Assembly (NCBI GenBank): GCA_023664735.1
Contig: JAMPFB010000010.1
Location: 1-50,627 of the forward strand
DNA from: Robinsoniella sp.
GTDB lineage: Bacteria > Bacillota > Clostridia > Lachnospirales > Lachnospiraceae
DNA length: 50,627 nt
Reading direction: 5' to 3'
The position numbers and the translations under genes are program-made. Shown piece after piece: positions 8,837 to 16,360 of this stretch. The notes below the pieces were generated by a model. The model searched no databases and was not told the DNA's origin. It worked only from the letters and a program-made list of their open reading frames with translations. Position 1 is the stretch's first letter, and each line of letters starts with the position of its first letter.

Positions 8837-8913
8837 AGAGGACGCAGGAGCTGGCAGCTTATAAAAAAGTCTTCCAAACCTTCTTTGCAAAGCCGCCGGT
8901 TCCTATGTCCTCT
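8837..8913. repeat. Imperfect GC-rich inverted repeat between spoIVA and punA
   Basis: AGAGGACGCAGGAGCTGGCA on the left matches the reverse complement of the right side (TGCCGGTTCCTATGTCCTCT-like) with a few transitions. A fold is possible on either strand. It lies downstream of spoIVA and upstream of punA. There is no T-run immediately after the stem, so I do not call it a terminator. It shares no obvious core with the three palindrome families. Confidence 0.5.
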
Positions 8914-8941
8914 CCACCAAGCTTCTCCTTCTAACAACCAA

Positions 8942-10429
8942 TCAAATAATAATACAAATAATCCCCCCATTGGTATCATTTACGATTTTTTGCATAGTTT
9001 CCTGCAATTTTACCTGACTTTCCTCTCCAATCATGGCAATTTTACTGGAAATTCCGTCATTTACAAGCTGTTCCACCGTTTTCCCGAAAATATTGGTGTC
9101 CCAGATTCCATCCTGAGTAGTGTCCGCATCGGATATGTAACGTATTAAATCCTCTGCCTGCTGCTGGGTTCCTACGATGGGGGCAATTTCTGTTTCTATG
9201 TTGGCACGAATTAAATGAACAGAAGGGCTTTCAGCTTTAATCTTTACTCCGAACTTATTTCCATGTCGTATGACTTCCGGTTTCTCCAATACGATTTCGC
9301 TCCGCTCAGGCGTTACCACCCCATAACCTTTATAGCGCACCGACTCCATGGCATTTAATACTTTTGTATATTCTTTCCGCATAGCCGCCATTTCCTGCAG
9401 CATTCCAATCAACTGGTATTCACTTGTTACAGTATCTCCTAACAGTTCACTAAGCATTTCATAATAATAAGCTTCGTCAACATCCAGATAAATCTTAATT
9501 TTTCCGGAAGACATATCAATATTGTCCACCTTGATTCGTTCCACAAACTCACTATCCAAAGTAAACGGATTTTGAATCAAATCTCTCATATAAGTATACT
9601 GCTCTAACTTTTCTTTCAGCTTATTAACCAGATCCACCTTTACCTTATGGTCATCTGCAAGCATTTCCACCCATTTGGGCAGGAAAAATTCCATTCCTGA
9701 AATGGGAAATTCGTATAGTACCTTTTCCAAAATGGCAGTTACATCTTCTTTTTTCAACTGTTCCAGATTCATGGGTACTGCCGTTACGCCAAATTTTTCA
9801 GAAATCTCCTCTGCTGTTTTTTGTGCCTCTTCCGAATAAGGTCTTTCGGAGTTCACCAGCACAATAAAGGGTTTGTTCAGTTGTTTTAACTCGTTAATGG
9901 TACGTTCTTCCGGTTCTATGTAATCTTCTCTTCTTAACTCAGAAAAGCTTCCATCAGTCGTAACTACAATTCCGATACTGGCATGATCCGTAATGACCTT
10001 CCTTGTGCCGATTTCCGCCGCTTGGGTGAAAGGGATTTCGTAATCGAACCAAGGCGTCTTTACCATCCGCTCCTTTTCATTTTCCAAATGCCCACTGGCG
10101 CCCTCCACCATAAAGCCCACGCAGTCAATCAGCTTTACTGCCACCTTTACGTCATGGTCCAGTGCTATTTCTGCCGCCTCTTTTGGAATGAATTTAGGTT
10201 CTGTAGTCGTAATGGTCTTTCCGCCAGAGCTTTGGGGGAGTTCGTCCATAGCCTGCTTTTTCTCATATTCCCTTGTCATATACGGAAGCACGCACACATC
10301 CATAAACCGTTTGATAAAAGTGGATTTCCCAGTTCGCACCGGCCCCACAACGCCTAAATAGAGTTCTCCGCCTGTACGGGTCTGTATATCTTTATACAGG
10401 TCATATGTATTTGAACTATAGTTTTCCAT
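8942..10429 (-). CDS. spoIVA: Stage IV sporulation protein A (coat morphogenetic ATPase)
   Basis: A full-length SpoIVA of 495 residues. The N-terminal GTPase-like domain has Walker A GPVRTGKST (residues 29-37), a Walker B-like LIDCVGFMVEG and the TDGSF strand. The middle and C-terminal domains are typical, and the protein ends in the hydrophobic NDTNGGIICIII tail that helps attach the coat to the forespore surface. SpoIVA hydrolyses ATP to polymerise into the spore coat base. AGGAGG precedes the ATG. Its presence is strong evidence that the organism, or its recent ancestors, make endospores. It is likely transcribed only in the mother cell; no sigma-E promoter was confidently seen. Confidence 0.97.
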   Translation of the reverse strand: MENYSSNTYDLYKDIQTRTGGELYLGVVGPVRTGKSTFIKRFMDVCVLPYMTREYEKKQAMDELPQSSGGKTITTTEPKFIPKEAAEIALDHDVKVAVKLIDCVGFMVEGASGHLENEKERMVKTPWFDYEIPFTQAAEIGTRKVITDHASIGIVVTTDGSFSELRREDYIEPEERTINELKQLNKPFIVLVNSERPYSEEAQKTAEEISEKFGVTAVPMNLEQLKKEDVTAILEKVLYEFPISGMEFFLPKWVEMLADDHKVKVDLVNKLKEKLEQYTYMRDLIQNPFTLDSEFVERIKVDNIDMSSGKIKIYLDVDEAYYYEMLSELLGDTVTSEYQLIGMLQEMAAMRKEYTKVLNAMESVRYKGYGVVTPERSEIVLEKPEVIRHGNKFGVKIKAESPSVHLIRANIETEIAPIVGTQQQAEDLIRYISDADTTQDGIWDTNIFGKTVEQLVNDGISSKIAMIGEESQVKLQETMQKIVNDTNGGIICIII

Positions 10430-10520
10430 AAAATATCCTCCTGCTTATACTGGTATATGTATATGCAGAACATTTCCTGTTCATGTATTCATTTTCATAC
10501 TTTTCCTTCCCATGACAAAT

Positions 10521-10582
10521 AAAAAGCACCTGAAACAAATGCCCCTCCTATCTGGCAGGTAACATTCTATTTCAAGTGCTTC
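10521..10582 (-). terminator. Intrinsic terminator downstream of pckA
   Basis: On the minus strand AAGCACTTGAAA pairs with TTTCAGGTGCTT, which runs into TTTTATTT. The wide loop contains a small extra hairpin (TGCC/GGCA). It lies between pckA and spoIVA. Confidence 0.65.
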
Positions 10583-10693
10583 TATTGCTTTTATGACTCA
10601 GAATATATATGAACCAAGTCCGATTCAAGCCTTATGGCATCCGATTTGTACAAACCGGTTTTATCTTATCGTATGCTTTGTATATGCTGCTTC

Positions 10694-12406
10694 TTACAGA
10701 GATGCTGCTTCGTCAACTAATTTCTGCAATGCTGCAAGCGCTTCATCTGGAAGCTTATCATATCCGTCTTTCTTTGTAGCAAAGTCTTGTACTGCATTTA
10801 CACGGGTTTCCATGCCAGCCTTAAGCTGTGCAACATAACCTGCATCCTTTAAGTCTGGTGTGAAATCTCCAGTCTTTCCAGACCAGTCATTCATGATTTC
10901 GATATCTTCAAAAGGTCCCCATGCTTCAAATTTTGCTTTTCCTTCTACAATTGTTTCAAGAATGCCCAATGTATCAGCCGGTTTTACCTTTGTTCCCATG
11001 AAATCGCCTGTATTTACGATGTAGCAGTCTACATTCTTTTCCTCTACCAGCTTTTTGAACTTCTCATAGTCATTTACCAATGGATAAGTTCTGAATGGGT
11101 TAGCATATGGTACGATACGAAGTGCATTTAAGTCAGTACCTGCTGCAACACGTTCTGCAGAAGATGTCTTAGTTGCAAGAGTAGCGCCCATAACGGAAGC
11201 CAGTGCAGCTCCTTTTAATTTTACCACTGGTGGAATGGTTGGGTCTTTCATAATCCAGAAAATAGCATTTACAGGAGCATCAATCTTATCCACACGGTTT
11301 GGAGACCATAATTTGGATTTGATAGCACGTCCGTTGCCATTTCTGATGTCCTCTGTTACTAACTGAATCTTGCCTTCGGAATCCAAAGTACAGGAGCAGT
11401 TCTGAGCAGATAATAAATATTCGTTATCAGCACAGCCTGTAGGATAATCTGCTGTCTTGTCAAAATATGTAGGCTCTAATGCGATAGATGCGCAGGTATC
11501 TGTATTGATAATGAAAGCATCGTCATGAAGAACTTTGATTTCATACTTTCCGCCATGCTTTGCATGAGTAAGCGTAGACTTACCGGAACCTGACAGACCA
11601 TATACGGATGCAACATATTTTGAACCATCCGGCAATAAGTATTCTTTCTGTCCGCCGTGGCAGGAAGCATAACCGTTTCTGTTAGCAAGAGCCCATGCCA
11701 TTGTCAGTGTGCCTTTCTTATGCTCACCGAAATATCTCATACCAAGAATTGCTGCACAGTTTTGATTTGTATCAAAATAGCAAAGCGTCAAAGGATCGCT
11801 TAAGCAGCTATAATCAACATCTGGTGCATCATGAGGTGCCCATTGTGGGTCGGAGAAAATGTAAATGTCTGGTTCATTTCCATCACCAACTGGTTTGGAA
11901 TTTTTGTACATTTTTACATATTCGTCGGACATGTACTGGAAGTTAATCATCCAGTTGTATAAAATGTTTTCTTCTCCTTCTGGAATCAAAAGGTGTGCTT
12001 TTACCATGAATTCCGGATCAAGTCCTACGAAACATTCTGCATGATACATTGTTTTCCAACGTGTTTCGTAGATTGCATCCATAACAACCTTGTCAAGCTT
12101 TGTTTCATCAACGCCCGGCTCGCCTTTGATACGGCGTGCTGCTGCATAACGTCCTGTTACTGCACCGTCATTAAATAATAAAACCTTTGCGTCCTTTTCA
12201 AGACCAAATGTCTCACCATCTTTTACAGGCATGTCTGTAACAACAGTTCCCGGTGAATTCTTTGCTAATTCATAAGCTTCTTTTAAGGTGTTTACTTTTA
12301 CTACGTTGTTTCCGTAGAAAGCAGCTTCGATGATGGAACGGGTCTTAGAAAAACCAACTTTTCCAGCACCAATTTCTGCTATTGGGTAATAGGCTTTTGT
12401 TGACAT
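10694..12406 (-). CDS. pckA: Phosphoenolpyruvate carboxykinase (ATP)
   Basis: A 570-residue ATP-type PEPCK from the chosen start. The kinase loop GLSGSGKST is at about residues 270-278, and the metal-binding segment HDDAFIIN follows. The GFSKTRS and RYAAARR segments and the conserved C-terminal adenine region (RIVPYANPFRTYPLV) are present. It interconverts oxaloacetate plus ATP with PEP, CO2 and ADP; in gut anaerobes it often runs in the CO2-fixing direction toward succinate or propionate. MSTKAYYPI is preceded by AAGGAGG, while a reading from 12442 has no ribosome site. It has its own strong promoter and terminator and so is a single-gene unit. Confidence 0.96.
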   Translation of the reverse strand: MSTKAYYPIAEIGAGKVGFSKTRSIIEAAFYGNNVVKVNTLKEAYELAKNSPGTVVTDMPVKDGETFGLEKDAKVLLFNDGAVTGRYAAARRIKGEPGVDETKLDKVVMDAIYETRWKTMYHAECFVGLDPEFMVKAHLLIPEGEENILYNWMINFQYMSDEYVKMYKNSKPVGDGNEPDIYIFSDPQWAPHDAPDVDYSCLSDPLTLCYFDTNQNCAAILGMRYFGEHKKGTLTMAWALANRNGYASCHGGQKEYLLPDGSKYVASVYGLSGSGKSTLTHAKHGGKYEIKVLHDDAFIINTDTCASIALEPTYFDKTADYPTGCADNEYLLSAQNCSCTLDSEGKIQLVTEDIRNGNGRAIKSKLWSPNRVDKIDAPVNAIFWIMKDPTIPPVVKLKGAALASVMGATLATKTSSAERVAAGTDLNALRIVPYANPFRTYPLVNDYEKFKKLVEEKNVDCYIVNTGDFMGTKVKPADTLGILETIVEGKAKFEAWGPFEDIEIMNDWSGKTGDFTPDLKDAGYVAQLKAGMETRVNAVQDFATKKDGYDKLPDEALAALQKLVDEAASL

Positions 12407-12492
12407 ACTAATTGTCCTCCTTGTTAATTGTGTATTTTTCACCGCTTAAAACGGCTCTTACCATGAAAACCGATGCCAATTGCACCTCAAAT

Positions 12493-12521
12493 ATTATCTC
12501 AAATGCAAAGAAAAAAGTCAA
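12493..12521 (-). promoter_or_regulatory. Sigma-A-type promoter of pckA
   Basis: On the minus strand TTGACT (12516-12521) and GATAAT (12493-12498) are separated by 17 bases. The leader to the pckA start is about 85 nt and contains a small GCCGTTTTAAGCGGT hairpin. Family 1 copy C begins about 30 bp upstream of the -35 box. Confidence 0.8.
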
Positions 12522-12551
12522 TATTGGAACTATGAAAAAAATATGAAAATG

Positions 12552-12745
12552 GTAACAGTTTAGCCGCAGGCACAGAAAAAGGGTCCCACAGAGCATGTTT
12601 TCTACGTCGCCACGCTTTCGCTCTATAAAAACGCAACAGTGCTAAGCTCGAAAAAACCTCGCTAAGCGCTGGCGTTTTTATAAGGGCTCCTTAAGAAAAC
12701 ATGCTCTGTGGGACCCCTTTTCTGTGCCTGCGGCTAAACTGTTAC
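12552..12745 (-). repeat. Family 1 palindromic element, copy C (reverse orientation)
   Basis: A complete copy: terminal arms GTAACAGTTTAGCCGCAGGC and their complement at 12726-12745 pair throughout. The two 52-base arms differ at a single position. The core is the reverse complement of the other copies, reading ACGCTTTCGCTCTATAAAAA, then CTAAGCTCGAAAAAACCTCG, then the complementary strand. It fills the gap between the pckA promoter and the next gene. Confidence 0.93.
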
Positions 12746-12763
12746 GAAAATGTTTGTATCCTA

Positions 12764-13093
12764 TCAGCCACCCTGCCTCCCAGAAAGATTCCTCATCCAA
12801 TAATCTGAATGTAGAATAATCTCTTTTCCCGTCTCTTTCGCATACTTCATCTCCTTTGAAACCTGATTGCCAATATAGCCTTGTATATCAACCACATAAA
12901 TAGCATCCGAAAGTTCGATTTTTCTAAAATGTGCTTTTTCAAGAGAGCATCTCTCTGCCTCGGAAATTTCCAAACCATCAATATTATATACACACTGTAA
13001 AACATTGAAATCATGTTTTGTTTCCAATAAAAAAGCTATTCTCTGCATTTCTTTCTCAAATTTCATGCTTCCGCATATTGTAACTGTTTTCAT
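12764..13093 (-). CDS. Nucleoside 2-deoxyribosyltransferase-fold protein, unknown role
   Basis: A small protein of 109 residues. It opens with a Rossmann-like strand and loop (MKTVTICGSMKFEKEM), has a middle helix-rich part, and a second strand/loop SDAIYVVDIQGYIG followed by KEMKYAKETGKEI. This pattern fits the DUF4406/nucleoside deoxyribosyltransferase fold, whose members act on nucleotides or are sensors; a catalytic Glu cannot be assigned with confidence. I start at MKTVTIC because AAAGGTC precedes it; an earlier start at 13165 adds an unlike N-terminus. It lies four bases beyond the stop of nothing in frame and about 75 bp downstream of the peptidase gene's end, on the same strand. Confidence 0.6.
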   Translation of the reverse strand: MKTVTICGSMKFEKEMQRIAFLLETKHDFNVLQCVYNIDGLEISEAERCSLEKAHFRKIELSDAIYVVDIQGYIGNQVSKEMKYAKETGKEIILHSDYWMRNLSGRQGG

Positions 13094-13168
13094 CCTTGAC
13101 CTTTCTGAAATAAAAATGTTAATTCCCGTAAGTGCTTGAACTGCTGGCAATTTTCGTCTCTCCATATT

Positions 13169-14995
13169 TTACACTGCCCTAGTCGCCTCATAAAGCCATG
13201 CCGCCTCTTCCTCCGTCAAAAATTCCTTTGTTTTTTCATAAACAAGCTCATGATACCTGTTTAATCTTTCCCTTTCCTTTTCAGATAATAATTCTGGCAA
13301 AATCCCCTCTAAATCTATAGGTACAAATGTCAGGGTTTCAAATTCCATAAACTGCCCATCATTGTTTTTTTCTGCCTTTTTGCACAGGAGTACATTTTCA
13401 GTACGTATGCCATGACTGCCTTCTACATAAACACCCGGCTCATCCGTAATGAGCATTCCTTCTTCAAAAACGGCTTCTTTTACCCCTTCCCGGTACTGCC
13501 AGCTAAGCCTTTGGGGACCTTCATGTACATTGAGCATATATCCTACCCCATGACCGGTTCCGCATTTATAATCCATTTCCATTTCCCAAAGAGGCTCTCT
13601 TGCAAGGATGTCCAAATTCCGTCCTGTGCAGCCATACAGGAATCTGGCATTTGCCATGTTCAACATGCTCACTGCCACCATGGTAAACTGTTTTTTAATT
13701 TCCTTTTCCACGCTTCCTAAAAAGATTGTTCGAGTCACATCTGTAGTTCCGCCAAAATACTGCCCTCCCGAATCCACCAACAGCATTCCCTCTGCTTCTA
13801 AAGGCTTTGCAGAAGCTTCTACTGCCTGATAGTGCATCATGGCGGCATTTTCTTTATAGGCGCTGATAGTAGGGAAAGATAATTCCAGAAATTCCGGGAT
13901 TTCCTTTCTTAATCCGTCCAAATAGTTAGCTGCCGATAACTCATCCATCGGGATTTTCCCAATATTTTTCTTTAGCCAGTATATAAACCGGATTACTGCG
14001 GCGCTATCCTTTCTGTATATCTCTTTCAGGTTTGCTATTTCCTTTGGGGACTTCTTTGCCTTCAGCATGGAAACCGGATTGCCATCTTGTAGCTGAAATT
14101 CTCTTTTCCGGAGGATACTGCCAAGAAAATAGCTGATTTCTCCCCGCTCTAGCAACACTGTTTTAGAAATCCCAGCCTGCTCCTTTATGTCCCATTTAGA
14201 AAGGAAAGAGAAAAATTCCTTATACTCTTCCATCCGGACTCCTGCCCTGCTTAAATGGTCTTGTACCGCTTTGTCTGCCGCTTCCTTTTGCAAAAACAAA
14301 ATTGCTTCTGTTTCTGTTACAATGCTGTAGCTGACTGCAACCGGATTGCACTCCACATCATTGCCCCGAATATTATAAAGCCACATAATATCATCCAGCT
14401 TGCTTAATACAACAGCATGGGCTTTATGCTTTACCAGTTCTGTTCTAAGCTTTGCCAGCTTTTCTTCCACGGTTTCCCCTGCTGTCTCAGGCGCCAGCAC
14501 AAAAACCGGATTGCAGGGAAATCCGGGTCTTTCCTTCCATATTTCATTTGTCAAATCCTTTTCAAAGGACAGAGTAATTTCTTTTTCTTTTAATATAGAT
14601 TGAAGCCAGTCGCCATAAGCAAGAGTAACGCATCTTCCATCAAAAGCCAGCCTCTCCCCTTTTTTCATATGCTGCTGTAAATACTCCTCCACTCTTGGGA
14701 CTCCTTCCTCAAGCATTTTGCAAAGCCTTATATTAGTCCCCGCTAACTCTTTTTCTGCCTGTATAAAATATCTTCCGTCTGTCCATAAAAGAGCTTCCTC
14801 TTTCGTCACTACCAAATCCCCATTCGATCCAGTAAATCCTGACAAAAATTCTCTTACCTTAAAATAGTCATGTACATATTCGGAATTGTGAAAATCCGCT
14901 GTGGAAACAAAATAAGCATCTACTTTTTCCCGTTCCATAACTTCTCTAAGCTTTTCAATTCTTTCTATTATTTTTTCTTTCATTTTTTCTTTCAT
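13169..14995 (-). CDS. Xaa-Pro aminopeptidase (M24B family, long form)
   Basis: A 608-residue aminopeptidase P with two creatinase-like N-terminal domains (about 1-310) and a C-terminal pita-bread catalytic domain. Metal ligands are visible in order: Asp in LLVDSGGQYFGGTTDVTRT (two Asp), His in GTGHGVGYMLNVHEGP, and Glu in ITDEPGVYVEG and GIRTENVL. The C-terminal extension with EKERERLNRYHELVYEK is typical of the long three-domain form. It removes N-terminal residues that precede proline and likely works in the cytoplasm on peptides. The first ATG has only a weak ribosome site; an ATG four codons later is an alternative. The gene stands after family 1 copy D. Confidence 0.92.
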   Translation of the reverse strand: MKEKMKEKIIERIEKLREVMEREKVDAYFVSTADFHNSEYVHDYFKVREFLSGFTGSNGDLVVTKEEALLWTDGRYFIQAEKELAGTNIRLCKMLEEGVPRVEEYLQQHMKKGERLAFDGRCVTLAYGDWLQSILKEKEITLSFEKDLTNEIWKERPGFPCNPVFVLAPETAGETVEEKLAKLRTELVKHKAHAVVLSKLDDIMWLYNIRGNDVECNPVAVSYSIVTETEAILFLQKEAADKAVQDHLSRAGVRMEEYKEFFSFLSKWDIKEQAGISKTVLLERGEISYFLGSILRKREFQLQDGNPVSMLKAKKSPKEIANLKEIYRKDSAAVIRFIYWLKKNIGKIPMDELSAANYLDGLRKEIPEFLELSFPTISAYKENAAMMHYQAVEASAKPLEAEGMLLVDSGGQYFGGTTDVTRTIFLGSVEKEIKKQFTMVAVSMLNMANARFLYGCTGRNLDILAREPLWEMEMDYKCGTGHGVGYMLNVHEGPQRLSWQYREGVKEAVFEEGMLITDEPGVYVEGSHGIRTENVLLCKKAEKNNDGQFMEFETLTFVPIDLEGILPELLSEKERERLNRYHELVYEKTKEFLTEEEAAWLYEATRAV

Positions 14996-15098
14996 TTCTA
15001 TTTTCCAACCTGTTGTTTAATTCTTTTTGTTTTTATAGTTCATTCCACGTTGTCTGACAAGCCCGCTGAATTTATAATGCTGCTCTGGTTTTATTTTA

Positions 15099-15356
15099 GT
15101 CACAGTTCAGCCCACAGGCGCAGAGCAGGTTCCCATAGAGCAGGTTCTCCGCAGAGTACGTTCCCCACAGAGCACGTTTTCTAAAGGAGCCCTTATAAAA
15201 ACGCCAGCGCTTAGCGAGGTATTTTCGAGCTTAGCACTGCTGCGTTTTTATAGAGCGAAAGCGTGGCGACGTAGAAAACGTGCTCTGTAGGGAACGTATT
15301 CTGCGGGGAACCTGCTCTATGGGAAACCTGCTCTGTGCCTGTGGGCTGAACTGTTA
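15099..15356 (+). repeat. Family 1 palindromic element, copy D (extended arms built from short repeats)
   Basis: The longest copy with the standard ends (CACAGTTCAGCCCACAGG and complement). The arms contain about four tandem units of 14-17 bases of the type AGAGCAGGTTCCCAT, AGAGCAGGTTCTCCGC, AGAGTACGTTCCCCAC, AGAGCACGTTTTCT. The right arm carries the complement of each unit. Differences between arms are mostly transitions. It fills the gap between deoC and the Xaa-Pro peptidase gene. Confidence 0.93.
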
Positions 15357-15388
15357 CTTATTTTCTTTCTATTTCCTAATTTTATTCT

Positions 15389-16039
15389 TTATTTCTGCAA
15401 CAGGGCAGATATGGCAGAGCTAGTGCCAAGCCTGTCACAACCGGCTTGCAGATATGCTTCCATATCCTCTTTTGTCCGTATTCCTCCGGCTGCCTTTATT
15501 CTGACTCCTGCTCCAATATGCTCTTTAAAAAGCCGGATATCCTCCAAAGAAGCGCCTGCCGTTCCAAATCCGGTAGAGGTTTTAATGAAATCAGCGCCTG
15601 CTTCGGTTACGCTCCTGCAAAGTACAATTTTTTCTTCTTTATTTAAATAGCAGGTTTCTACAATTACCTTAAGCACCCGACTGCCACATACTTTTTTCAA
15701 TGCGGATATTTCCTCTTTTATTTTCTGGAAATCCCCATTTTTCACATCACACAAATTGATTACCATATCGATTTCCCCTGCGCCGTCCTCAATAGCCTGC
15801 TTTGTTTCCGCAAGCTTTGCCGCAGTCACACAATATCCGAGAGGAAAGCCTACCACTGTACACACATTAATTTTTTCTTTATATGTCTCCTTGACCCGTT
15901 TAATATAACAGGAAGGGATGCAGACAGATGCCATGCTGTATTGGATTGCTTCCTCACATAATTTTTTTATATCCTCCCATGAGGCATATGGTTTTAGCAA
16001 TGTATGATCCACATGCCTTAAAATCTCTTTTTCCTCCAT
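15389..16039 (-). CDS. deoC: Deoxyribose-phosphate aldolase
   Basis: A 216-residue class I aldolase of normal length. The Schiff-base lysine lies in the conserved FIKTSTGFG segment, with the other active-site lysine in LKVIVETCYL and the phosphate loop in IKAAGGIRT. DHTLLKPYA is the usual N-terminal signature. It splits 2-deoxyribose-5-phosphate into acetaldehyde and glyceraldehyde-3-phosphate, linking salvage of deoxynucleosides to glycolysis; cdd and punA at 7.3-8.7 kb supply upstream steps. AGGAG lies nine bases before the ATG. Palindromes D and E flank the gene on both sides. Confidence 0.95.
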   Translation of the reverse strand: MEEKEILRHVDHTLLKPYASWEDIKKLCEEAIQYSMASVCIPSCYIKRVKETYKEKINVCTVVGFPLGYCVTAAKLAETKQAIEDGAGEIDMVINLCDVKNGDFQKIKEEISALKKVCGSRVLKVIVETCYLNKEEKIVLCRSVTEAGADFIKTSTGFGTAGASLEDIRLFKEHIGAGVRIKAAGGIRTKEDMEAYLQAGCDRLGTSSAISALLQK

Positions 16040-16123
16040 AATATTCTCCTTTTCTTCTTATGCTTTATTTTCCTGCTGTTATTATTTCCTTTTATTTTCC
16101 TGACTGTTTATTCCGGAAATCTT

Positions 16124-16359
16124 CACGGAAATCAATTTTTAGTCAGCGACTCTCTTCCCACAGGTGCCGAAACGGGCCTTGGACAGAAATATTTCTTAAG
16201 GAGCCCTTATAAAAACGCCAGCGCTTAGCGAGGTATTTTCGAGCTTAGCACTGTTGCGTTTTTATAGAGCGAAAGCGTGGCGACGAAGAAACATTTCTGT
16301 CCAAGACCCGTTTTGGCGCCTGCGGAAAGAGAGACGCTGACTAAAAATTGATTTCCGTG
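16124..16359 (+). repeat. Family 1 palindromic element, copy E (different outer arms)
   Basis: The core is the standard one, but the outer arms differ from all other copies. The ends are CACGGAAATCAATTTTTAG and TCAGCGACTCTCTTCC, paired with CTGACTAAAAATTGATTTCC on the right. The usual AACAGTTCAGCC ends are absent. The inner arm (AACGGGCCTTGGACAGAAAT) again pairs with its partner. It ends one base before the stop codon of the next gene. Confidence 0.9.
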
Positions 16360-16360
16360 C

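Noticed and set aside
9983..10357. 124-codon plus-strand frame opposite spoIVA
   Set aside because: Antisense shadow of a well-conserved gene; no ribosome site and no family.
12552..12745. Simple rho-independent terminators as an explanation for the palindromes
   Set aside because: Stems are far longer than needed, have no T-run at the ends, carry a conserved core, and occur in both orientations and before genes.
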